From JBFJVD01 sp041624375 (lineage in GTDB: Bacteria; Chloroflexota; Anaerolineae; Anaerolineales; E44-bin32), in assembly GCA_041624375.1 (NCBI GenBank), contig JBFJVD010000005.1:1-35707 (forward strand): a DNA stretch of 35,707 nucleotides. The letters run 5' to 3'. The notes below the pieces were generated by a model. It was not told the origin of the DNA and ran no database searches. It saw only the letters and a program-made list of their open reading frames with translations. Made by a program: the position numbers and the translations under genes. Below are positions 22,182 through 29,346 of this stretch, in pieces (positions within the stretch are counted from its first letter, which is position 1; the number at the start of each line of letters is the position of its first letter).

Positions 22182-23120
22182 CTAGCGGCGCGCTGCCGGT
22201 TCAAAGCGCGGATCACGTTCAATCATCTTCAGCAAGCCGGTGGCCAGATCTGTCTGGGGCTTATAGCTGAGCTTCTGCCGTGCGACGCGAACGTCGGCGC
22301 ACATACGTGAGGGCCCAGGGTCGCGATCCTCGGTGAGAATCCAGTCGGCCGTCTCATCAACGGCGTCCATCACCGCCTGCGCCAGTTCGCGGATGCTGGT
22401 TTCCGTTCCGCTGCCAATGTTGATCACCATGCGGTCGATGCTGCCGGTGGTCGCCGCGGCGATCAAGGCCTCCACCACATCGTCGATGAAGACGAAATCG
22501 CGCGTCTGGTCGCCGCGGCCATGGATGACGAGCGAGCCGCGGCGGCTTGCCTGGCGAAGGAAATGTGGCACGACCGGCGGATGCGCGGCCGGCAGCGGTT
22601 GACCCGGCCCGTAGGCGTTGAAGACGCGCAGTGCAACCGTCTCGATTCCCCAGAGCGAACCGATCGTGTGCAAGTAGTGTTCGGCAGCGAGTTTGGAGAC
22701 GGCATAGGGGGAGCGCGGATCCGGGGATCGATCTTCCGACAGCGGCTGCTGCTGACGGTCGCCATAGACCGCCCCGGAGGAGACCAAGACGACGCGCTTG
22801 ACCCCCACATCGCGCATCGCTTCCATCACGCTTACCGTGCCGCCGACATTGACGGCATTGTATTCGCGTGGATAGAGCACCGACTCGGGCACAGACACCC
22901 GAGCTGCGAGGTGATAGACGCAATCGACATCTTGAAGCAGCGTCCACAGCTTCGGCCGATCGGAGACGTCTCCCCGCGTGAAGAGCACCTCCGGGCCCAG
23001 CCGATCCGGGTCGCCGGCCGACAAGTCGTCCAAACCACGGACCTGCTGTCCTTCACGGGCCAGACGGTTGGCAAGGGCAGAGCCGAGGAAACCAGCGGCT
23101 CCTGTGACGAGGAAATTCAT
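22182..23120 (-). CDS. NAD-dependent nucleotide-sugar epimerase/dehydratase (extended SDR)
   Basis: A 312-residue extended short-chain dehydrogenase. The NAD-binding motif is GAAGFLGSAL at 7-16, the catalytic Y139 and K143 are in SPYAVSKLAAEHY, and the Ser is in VSSGAVYGD. The pattern fits UDP-glucose 4-epimerase-like enzymes acting on nucleotide sugars for envelope polysaccharides; the exact sugar cannot be told. First gene of a unit that runs on through mpg, fabI and the diguanylate cyclase gene. Transcription should start at the extended -10 box about 57 nt upstream. No Shine-Dalgarno sequence at the ATG. Confidence 0.9.
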   Translation of the reverse strand: MNFLVTGAAGFLGSALANRLAREGQQVRGLDDLSAGDPDRLGPEVLFTRGDVSDRPKLWTLLQDVDCVYHLAARVSVPESVLYPREYNAVNVGGTVSVMEAMRDVGVKRVVLVSSGAVYGDRQQQPLSEDRSPDPRSPYAVSKLAAEHYLHTIGSLWGIETVALRVFNAYGPGQPLPAAHPPVVPHFLRQASRRGSLVIHGRGDQTRDFVFIDDVVEALIAAATTGSIDRMVINIGSGTETSIRELAQAVMDAVDETADWILTEDRDPGPSRMCADVRVARQKLSYKPQTDLATGLLKMIERDPRFEPAARR

Positions 23121-23176
23121 TCGGTGGCGGAATTCTCTGCGTTTGGGCGTCGCTCAATGGTTGGGGTGATCGCGAG

Positions 23177-23182
23177 ATTATA
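23177..23182 (-). promoter_or_regulatory. extended -10 promoter of the epimerase-mpg-fabI unit
   Basis: On the minus strand TGCTATAAT, a perfect -10 with the TGn extension and no evident -35. Predicted start near 23170, leader about 50 nt. It is divergent from the plus-strand box at 23215-23220; the two -10 boxes are only 32 bp apart. Confidence 0.7.
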
Positions 23183-23214
23183 GCACAGCGACGACTGACC
23201 CCGACTCCGTCTGA

Positions 23215-23220
23215 TATGAT
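23215..23220 (+). promoter_or_regulatory. -10 box for a leaderless zincin-like gene
   Basis: TATGAT is followed by 6 nt (CCTGCC) and then the ATG at 23227. There is no Shine-Dalgarno sequence, and the predicted start of transcription falls on or beside the A of the ATG. The -35 element is weak or absent. Confidence 0.65.
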
Positions 23221-23226
23221 CCTGCC

Positions 23227-24519
23227 ATGCTTCGAGCAAGGGTCTCCAGCCTGCGGCGCCTGCTGGCCTTCGTCGGCGTGCTCATCCTGCTGGCCGTCTC
23301 GCTGACAGGCGCAAGCTATCAATCGCGCGAGCCGTCCGACAAGGTCCGAGTCTATACCCGCGCCATCGAATTCGACTTCTTCGATTGGACCTGGGACGCG
23401 GCGGTCTTCAAGTTTCGCCAATCCAGCCTGGCGGGCGCCGGCTACCTCCCGGAGGCGGCGAGGACGGAGCTCGTCCTCGAATACTTCGACCTGATCCATG
23501 AGGCCCAGCGTCTTGAAGCCGGCGTGGAGGGCATCTTCAGCGACCCCTCTATTGAAGCGCCTGAATCCGAGGCTGCGGATCGTCTTGCCGAGCTTGGGCG
23601 AATCCGGGCCCGTCAGGCGGCGCTACAGCCGCTGGTGGAAGCCGTACTTGAGGAGCAGGTCAGCGTAGTGCTTGACGACCTCGGGCTCGATCTAGGGGGC
23701 GCGCCCGTTCCTCCAGTCTCCTTTCACTTCGACCGGCTCCCAATGGCTTTGATTGTTTCGCCGCGCGAGGTCATCCGCCAGGAAGTGAATGTGCCCATCG
23801 AGCGGGGCCTGCCGACCGACAAACAGGCTGCGCTGGAGGCTCAAGTCGAGCGCGGGCTGGATGTCTCGGCTTTGGTGGTTCCTGTCGGTGGATTCGGCAG
23901 CTATCCAACGATGGTTCAGGAGAACAGCTCGATCGTCTGGATCACCGAAGTCATCGTTCATGAGTGGATCCATAACTACCTGACCTTGCGACCGCTGGGT
24001 CTACTTTACGATGCCAGCCCGGAGATGCGCACCATGAACGAGACGGCGGCCTCACTCCTTGGGAAAGAGATCGGCCGCAGGGTCCTTGAGCGCTATTATC
24101 CGGCTTTTGCCCCGCCACCACCGGCTCCGGTGCCGGAGCCGGCCGGACCCGTCGAGCCAGCGCCGGAAGATCCCGATCGGTTTGATTTCAGGGCCGAGAT
24201 GCGGGAAACCAGGGTCCATGCCGACGAGTTGCTTGCCGCCGGCAACATCGAGGAAGCAGAAGCGTATATGGAAGAGCGGCGGGTGCTCTTCTGGGAGAAT
24301 GGCTATGCCATCCGACGCCTCAACCAGGCCTACTTCGCCTTCTATGGTGCCTACGCAGATCAGCCGGGCGGCGCGGCCGGCCAGGATCCGGTCGGGGAGG
24401 CCGTGCGCGACTTCTGGCGCCGGGTCAACGATCCGGTTAGCTTTCTCCGTTTGATGGCCTGGATGCGAGACTTCGAAGACCTTAAGCGGGCCCTGGAGGG
24501 CCTGCCGGCCAGCCCGTGA
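23227..24519 (+). CDS. membrane-anchored putative zinc metallopeptidase (HEWIH)
   Basis: A 430-residue protein with one N-terminal hydrophobic segment (12-30), likely an uncleaved anchor with the rest outside. The central region has WITEVIVHEWIHNYLTL, a zincin motif HExxH with H245, E246 and H249. E272 in MNETAASLLGKEIG lies 23 residues on, the spacing of a gluzincin third zinc ligand. A proline-rich spacer (PPPPAPVPEPAGPVEPAPE) follows at about 295, then a helical C-terminal region (Phe/Arg/Glu-rich, 320-430). I recognise no named family. Peptidase activity is inferred from the motif only. Its 3' end overlaps the convergent M20 gene by 38 bp. Confidence 0.75.
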   Translation: MLRARVSSLRRLLAFVGVLILLAVSLTGASYQSREPSDKVRVYTRAIEFDFFDWTWDAAVFKFRQSSLAGAGYLPEAARTELVLEYFDLIHEAQRLEAGVEGIFSDPSIEAPESEAADRLAELGRIRARQAALQPLVEAVLEEQVSVVLDDLGLDLGGAPVPPVSFHFDRLPMALIVSPREVIRQEVNVPIERGLPTDKQAALEAQVERGLDVSALVVPVGGFGSYPTMVQENSSIVWITEVIVHEWIHNYLTLRPLGLLYDASPEMRTMNETAASLLGKEIGRRVLERYYPAFAPPPPAPVPEPAGPVEPAPEDPDRFDFRAEMRETRVHADELLAAGNIEEAEAYMEERRVLFWENGYAIRRLNQAYFAFYGAYADQPGGAAGQDPVGEAVRDFWRRVNDPVSFLRLMAWMRDFEDLKRALEGLPASP

Positions 24520-25642
24520 GCAGCGCCGCCAGCAGAGCCGTACGCTCAGCCAGCGAATCCAGCTCAATATACTCTTGGTCTGTATGCGCGCCGGCCCCGA
24601 GAGGGCCAAGTCCATCGAGCACAGGTACGCCAAGCGGCGCGACGAGGTTGGCATCGGAACCGCCGCCGGTCCCGCCCTCCTTCAAATCAAGGCCGATGCG
24701 AGCTGCCAGCGAACGCGCCTGCTCGAAGGTCTGCATCATCCTCGCATTGCGTTCGAGCGGCGGGCGGTTCCAGCCCCCAGATAGCTCGAGCTCAGCCCCC
24801 GAGAGAACGGTCGCCAGCGCCGACAAGCTGGCGTCGATCCGCCGGCGCTCGGCCTCCGTTTTCACGCGGATGTCGACTTCTGCCTGGCAGTGCTCCGGGA
24901 CGACATTGCTGCGGGACCCCCCTTTGATGACTCCGACATTGATCGTGGTCCCGGCTTCCAGGTCTGCCAGGCGTTCAAGGGCAAGGATCTGATTCGCCAT
25001 CTCCAGCACGGCGTTGATGCCTTGCTCGGGCTCGACGCCTGCATGGGCGGGTCGGCCAGTCACATTGAGACTGAACACGCCGATTCCTTTGCGGAAGGTC
25101 TTCAGGGCGCCACCTGGCAGCCCCGGCTCCAGGCAGAGGACGAGTGCATGCTGTGCGGCTCGCTCCTCGATGAGGGCTCGCGAGCTCTCGCTCCCGGTTT
25201 CCTCATCGGCCGTGCAGAGCAGCGTGATGGGTCTGGGCGGAAGCGACGCCTCCTCTTGCAGCACTCGCATCACCGTAAGCGCGAGCGCGATGCTGGCCTT
25301 CATGTCGAGCGCGCCCGGGCCAAAGGCTCTCGACCCTTCGAGCCGCCATGGATTGCGCTCCAAGGCACCCAACTCATGAACTGTGTCGAGGTGCGTCAGC
25401 ATCAGGATCCCGTCATCGCCGTGACCCCAGCTGGCCTCCCAATGATCTCCGGTGTCCTGGCTGGTGTGCTGGGTCACACTGGCCCCCAGCACTTCGCAGT
25501 GTGCGCCAACCGCCGCGCCAACCCGGTCCACAGCGTGTTTGTGGGTGGTGGGTGATTCAATCTCCACCAGCGACCGGCATAGATTGAGCAGGCTTTCCTG
25601 CTCCGACCGAAACCTGTTCACTGGAAGCACGGGTGCTTGCAT
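24482..25642 (-). CDS. M20 family metallopeptidase (glutamate carboxypeptidase/ArgE-like)
   Basis: A 386-residue zinc hydrolase of the M20 type, acting on N-acyl amino acids or dipeptides. Metal ligands are visible in order: H84 and D86 in LTHLDTVHE, D113 in FGPGALDMKA, and E147/E148 (catalytic base and ligand) in CTADEETGS. A lid/dimerisation domain follows (GRPAHAGVEPEQGINAVLEM, TTINVGVIKGGSRSNVVPEHC), and then GGTGGGSDANLVAPLGVPVLDGLG near the end. GPGALDMKAS and the Ser-Asp-Ala-Asn block fit carboxypeptidase G2-like members. It is 15 nt downstream of the lipoprotein gene and likely in one unit. The 3' end overlaps the zincin-like gene tail to tail. Confidence 0.92.
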   Translation of the reverse strand: MQAPVLPVNRFRSEQESLLNLCRSLVEIESPTTHKHAVDRVGAAVGAHCEVLGASVTQHTSQDTGDHWEASWGHGDDGILMLTHLDTVHELGALERNPWRLEGSRAFGPGALDMKASIALALTVMRVLQEEASLPPRPITLLCTADEETGSESSRALIEERAAQHALVLCLEPGLPGGALKTFRKGIGVFSLNVTGRPAHAGVEPEQGINAVLEMANQILALERLADLEAGTTINVGVIKGGSRSNVVPEHCQAEVDIRVKTEAERRRIDASLSALATVLSGAELELSGGWNRPPLERNARMMQTFEQARSLAARIGLDLKEGGTGGGSDANLVAPLGVPVLDGLGPLGAGAHTDQEYIELDSLAERTALLAALLTGWPAGPPGPA

Positions 25643-25657
25643 GCGTGCACTCCGATC

Positions 25658-26905
25658 CTATTCGTCTGCCAGGGGGCAAATCTCGGCGGCGCCGTAGGAT
25701 GGGTTGCTGTAACCGAAGTACAGCGGCTCGAGGATTCCAGCGGCGCGGGCGATGGCGAAGTTCCGCGCCGCCTCACACGCCGTCGAGAGATTTTCTTCGC
25801 TCTCGTAGCTGTTCCAGAAGAGCTCGGCCATCTCCCTGTAGGCACTGCCTGGGCCTTCCACATAGATGCCACGTAGGCGCTCATATTCGATTTCTGCACC
25901 AGCCTGATCGCCGAGCTGGAGGGAGATCACCATCCGGCGAAAACGTGCATATGCTGAGAGAGTGGCGCGCTCCAGTGCCGGATCAACCCAGTCCACGAGA
26001 TCATCGCGCTCGATCACCTGGCGGTAGCCTTCCAGCGCGGCGGCGAAGTCCCCCTCAGCGGCAGCTCTGTCGGAGTCGTGAAGGACGTGTACGCGGAAGG
26101 TCGAGGGCTGCTGGACGTTTCGAGCCACAAGAAACAGCCGCTGTTCAGAGTCCCAGCGCCAGACCCGGGTGGTCGGGCGATACGGACCAGCTCCGGCCGA
26201 GGCGATGCCTGCGCCCGTCACTCGGATCTCCTTGCCGGCGATCCCCGAATCTCGCAGCTCGACGGTAGGGTTCGGCAGATCATCGCTTTGTCCTTGGAGA
26301 CGGTTCTCAAGCGTCTCTCCGTTCCAAACGAACACCGAAATCTGCTGGAAGCAGGTGTGTGCCCCGCAGCGGATCCTGCTGGTGAGCAACTCGGCGCCCC
26401 CCTCGCTGGTCAGATCCTCGGCGGCATGCAGAATGGGAAGACTGAATTCGGGCAGCGCGGCCGTTGTGTAGTTCAGGCGGTACTGGCCCTCGCGACAGAG
26501 GAAGAAGAACATCGTTCCCGACGGGGGAACGGTTTCGGTCGGCGGCTCGATCAATGAGAGGGCCACATCCTCCCAGCCATCGTTGTCCACATCAGCCTGC
26601 GCGCTGAGCCTGGCGCCAAATGCACCAAAAGCTTCACCGCCGGGCTGGCGCTCAACGGCCTCCGGCGCGCCGCCGTCATTCAGGAAGCTCGAGAGATCGG
26701 ACGCCGCAGCCCCAGAGCGTTCAATTGGCGGCAGTGGCGGGTTTCCGGGCGGGACCTGGCAGGGACGCACAGGCGGGTCCACCGCCAGCGCAGTGCTGGT
26801 CTCTTCGACGGCCTGCAGCAGTGGATCCGGGCCTTCGTCCGCCGGCGCAAGGAAGCGGCAGGCGAGGGCCGTCAACAGAAAGGGGAGGAGCAGCAGCCGT
26901 TTCAT
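25658..26905 (-). CDS. lipoprotein of unknown function
   Basis: A 415-residue protein with a lipoprotein signal: MKRLLLLPFLLTALAC, Cys at 16. GGGAGG lies just before the ATG. Residues about 105-125 read AQADVDNDGWEDVALSLIE, an FG-GAP/VCBS-like calcium-loop pattern. Two Cys-containing strands follow, and the C-terminal half is helical and TPR-like (AAAEGDFAAALEGYRQVIERDDLVDWVD, then AYARFRRMVISLQLGDQAGAEIEYERLRGIY). This suggests an exported scaffold or binding protein. I cannot assign a function. The M20 gene follows after 15 nt. Confidence 0.8.
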   Translation of the reverse strand: MKRLLLLPFLLTALACRFLAPADEGPDPLLQAVEETSTALAVDPPVRPCQVPPGNPPLPPIERSGAAASDLSSFLNDGGAPEAVERQPGGEAFGAFGARLSAQADVDNDGWEDVALSLIEPPTETVPPSGTMFFFLCREGQYRLNYTTAALPEFSLPILHAAEDLTSEGGAELLTSRIRCGAHTCFQQISVFVWNGETLENRLQGQSDDLPNPTVELRDSGIAGKEIRVTGAGIASAGAGPYRPTTRVWRWDSEQRLFLVARNVQQPSTFRVHVLHDSDRAAAEGDFAAALEGYRQVIERDDLVDWVDPALERATLSAYARFRRMVISLQLGDQAGAEIEYERLRGIYVEGPGSAYREMAELFWNSYESEENLSTACEAARNFAIARAAGILEPLYFGYSNPSYGAAEICPLADE

Positions 26906-26943
26906 CAGCCTCCCTCATAGGAAGGAATCGGCGCTTTGGAGCC

Positions 26944-26973
26944 ATCATAACCCTGCCGAACGAAACACAGCAA
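26944..26973 (-). promoter_or_regulatory. putative promoter of the lipoprotein-M20 unit
   Basis: On the minus strand TTGCTG (26973-26968) and TATGAT (26949-26944) are 18 nt apart. Transcription would start near 26937, about 32 nt before the ATG. It is divergent from the plus-strand box at 27001-27006. Confidence 0.5.
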
Positions 26974-27000
26974 GCACGCTGTCCCGACATGCGTGTGCCG

Positions 27001-27006
27001 TATACT
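27001..27006 (+). promoter_or_regulatory. -10 box for the leaderless methylase-like gene
   Basis: TATACT is followed by 6 nt and the GTG at 27013. A -35 match is weak (CTGTCC at 26979-26984, 16-nt spacing). The alternative ATG at 26989 lies upstream of this box and has no Shine-Dalgarno sequence. Confidence 0.6.
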
Positions 27007-27012
27007 CGGAGT

Positions 27013-29235
27013 GTGGACATCCCCTTTCCCCCCGGCCACCCAACGCCACGGAGCGGCCCGCTGAGCCGCTTCTTGCCACCGCTCGAAGAAGGCATGGTCC
27101 GCCGGTTTCTGGATTCCTTCGGGCAGGCCGGTGATCGTGTCCTTGACCCGTTTGGAGTATCGCCGCGCCTGGCTGCCGAGGCGGCCGCAGCCGGACGGGC
27201 GGTGGTAGTCGCCGCGAACAATCCGGTCTCGCGTTTCGTCCTGCTCCACACGCTGAAACCCTTTGATCTGCCGCAGCTTCAATCGGCGCTGGCGCGCCTG
27301 GCTTCGGCGCCGAAGGATGGCAGCCGGCTGGAGCCGTTCCTCCTTGATCTGTACGAAACGCACTGCACGGATTGCGGCCGCGTGGTGTCGGCCGATCACT
27401 TCATCTGGGATCGTGATCCTCCGCGGCCAACCCACCGGGCCTATTCATGCCCGCATTGCAGCCACGCGGCGGAGGAGCCCATCGAGCGTGCCGACCTGGA
27501 GAAGGCGCGCACGTACGAGGGGCGCGGACTGCAGTACGCGCTTGCACTGCAACAGGTCGCACCCGCCGGCGATCCCGACCGTGAACACGCGGAGGCTGCG
27601 TTGGCGGTCTATCCGGGACGGGCGCGCTACGCGTTGATCACGCTGGTGAATAAGCTCGATCAAATGGAACTCCCAGTGATGGAGCGGGCCGCCGTTCATG
27701 CACTGCTCCTCTCAGCCTTTGATTCGGCCAACGCGCTTTGGGGGTATCCAGACGGCCGGACGAGACCGAAACAGCTGGTCGCCTCTGCTCGCTATGTGGA
27801 GGTCAATGTCTGGCGGGCACTGGAGCGCGCCGTGGGGGAGTGGGCGATCGACGATCCGCAGCTTGCCGTGCTCGACTACGACCCGGCTGCTCCGCTCGAG
27901 CCCGGCACGATCGCGGTCTACGCCGGTCCGATGCGGGACCTGGTGGATTTGCTTGGCTCGCAGCCACCCGACGCAATCCTGACGGTGCTGCCGCGCCCGA
28001 ATCAAGCGTACTGGACGCTCTCCGCGCTGTGGTCGGCATGGCTCTGGGGTCGGGAGACTGCCGCACCCATCAAGATGGCCTTGCGCCGGCGCCGCTACGA
28101 CTGGAGCTGGCATGCCAGCGCGCTCAGGGCGACCATGGGACGGGCGGCGCAGGCGCTGGGTGCAGGCGCTCCGGCCGCAACCTTTATCGCCGAATCCGAA
28201 CCGGGATTCCTCGAGGCGGCGCTCGTCGGCCTGGACAGCTCCGGCTACCGGCTCACCGGACGCACGCTTCGGACCGACACCCAGGAAGCCCTGTTGCTTT
28301 GGGAAAGCGCGCCGAACCGGCCCAAACCGCAGCCAGCGGGCGGGCTTGTACAGCGCATGTCCTCGATCGCAGCAGAGGCGCTTCGGCTGCGCGGGGAGCC
28401 CGGGTCCTTCGGCTACCTGCATGCCGCAAGCTGGTCGGATCTGGGAGAGCGCGAACAGCTGGCTCCGCTGTGGCAGAAGGAATCCGGACAAACGCTCACA
28501 ACCATTGGCCGCGCCTTCGAGATGGCGCTCGCCGATCAAGGGGACTTCATTCGGGTGGATCGCAACCAGGAGCTGGAAAGCGGGCAATTCTGGTTGGCTG
28601 CGTCGGAAGGGGCCGGAGTCCCGCTGGGGGATCGAGTCGAGCTGGCGGTTCTTGAGCTTCTGCGGACGGAGGAGGGACTTGGCACCGAGAGCATCGAGGC
28701 TCGACTCGGACAGCAGTTTCCAGGACTGCTGGTTCCGAGCCGTCGCCTTGTGCGGGCCTGCCTGATTTCCTACGCGGAGGAAGATGCCGAGATGCTCTGG
28801 CGGCTGCGGGTCGAGGATCAGGCCGACCAGCGCGCAATCGACCGCAAGGACATGCTCCGGCTGCTCATAGAGCTCGGCGAGCGGCTTGAATGGGCCGTTG
28901 AGCCCTCGGGTGAGAGCAGCCTTGCCTGGACCTCGAACGGCGAGCCCCAGTTTGTATTTGAGATTCTCGAAACGGCCTGCCTTTCGGAGGGTTTCGAGGC
29001 GCACGCTGAAAGCCCTTTTACCTTTGTCCTCCCTGGTGGTCGCGCGTCATTAGTGGCCTTCAAAGCCGCACGCGATCCCCGCCTGAAGGCCTGGCTTGAG
29101 TCCGGAGTCCGCGTAGTCAAGTTTCGTCATGTTCGCCGGCTGGCCGAAGAGGCCAACTTGCGGCGGGAGCGCCTGCTCGAAAGGCTGGCGCTCGATCCGC
29201 CCGAGCACCAGGATCCGCAACTGCCCCTGCTCTGA
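27013..29235 (+). CDS. DNA-methylase-like protein without the DPPY catalytic motif
   Basis: Starting at the GTG, 740 residues. The N-terminus looks like a DUF1156-type adenine DNA methyltransferase: SAM motif I is RVLDPFGVSPRLAAEAAAAG at 42-61 (usually DPFxGSGT), followed by an acidic-strand remnant VVVAANNPVSRFVL. A zinc ribbon follows (C118, C121, C146, C149: CTDCGR, CPHC). Where such enzymes have VTDPPYxDNVxYAELSDFFYVWL, this one reads LTVLPRPNQAYWTLSALWSAWL at about 323-344, so the NPPY/DPPY tetrapeptide has become LPRP. Catalysis is unlikely. The C-terminal 250 residues include a winged-helix-like part and an EH-rich end (FKAARDPRLKAWLESGVRVVKFRHV). GTG chosen from the -10 box 6 nt upstream; the ATG at 26989 would add 8 residues. 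No restriction or phage-defence genes are adjacent. Confidence 0.7.
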   Translation: MDIPFPPGHPTPRSGPLSRFLPPLEEGMVRRFLDSFGQAGDRVLDPFGVSPRLAAEAAAAGRAVVVAANNPVSRFVLLHTLKPFDLPQLQSALARLASAPKDGSRLEPFLLDLYETHCTDCGRVVSADHFIWDRDPPRPTHRAYSCPHCSHAAEEPIERADLEKARTYEGRGLQYALALQQVAPAGDPDREHAEAALAVYPGRARYALITLVNKLDQMELPVMERAAVHALLLSAFDSANALWGYPDGRTRPKQLVASARYVEVNVWRALERAVGEWAIDDPQLAVLDYDPAAPLEPGTIAVYAGPMRDLVDLLGSQPPDAILTVLPRPNQAYWTLSALWSAWLWGRETAAPIKMALRRRRYDWSWHASALRATMGRAAQALGAGAPAATFIAESEPGFLEAALVGLDSSGYRLTGRTLRTDTQEALLLWESAPNRPKPQPAGGLVQRMSSIAAEALRLRGEPGSFGYLHAASWSDLGEREQLAPLWQKESGQTLTTIGRAFEMALADQGDFIRVDRNQELESGQFWLAASEGAGVPLGDRVELAVLELLRTEEGLGTESIEARLGQQFPGLLVPSRRLVRACLISYAEEDAEMLWRLRVEDQADQRAIDRKDMLRLLIELGERLEWAVEPSGESSLAWTSNGEPQFVFEILETACLSEGFEAHAESPFTFVLPGGRASLVAFKAARDPRLKAWLESGVRVVKFRHVRRLAEEANLRRERLLERLALDPPEHQDPQLPLL

Positions 29236-29291
29236 TCAGGTCAAAGGACCAGTTTTGGATTAACCGCCCGCCAGGGTGTCCTCACCGCATC

Positions 29292-29328
29292 AGGGCGAGC
29301 GGCCGGCTCGCCCTCACCCGAGTGAGGG
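29292..29328. terminator. two overlapping hairpins between convergent genes
   Basis: AGGGCGAGC (29292-29300) and GCTCGCCCT (29306-29314) make a perfect 9-bp stem with a 5-nt loop. CCCTCAC (29311-29317) and GTGAGGG (29322-29328) make a perfect 7-bp stem with a 4-nt loop. They share CCCT and so cannot form together. They lie between the ends of the methylase-like (+) and PBP (-) genes, so a bidirectional terminator is the simple reading, although neither side has a T-tract. Confidence 0.6.
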
Positions 29329-29346
29329 ACGGCCTGCATCACCCGG

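Noticed and set aside
26620..27012. N-terminal extension of the methylase-like protein to 26620
   Set aside because: It runs through the divergent lipoprotein gene and its promoter, is Arg/Pro-rich like an antisense frame, and lies upstream of the -10 box at 27001.
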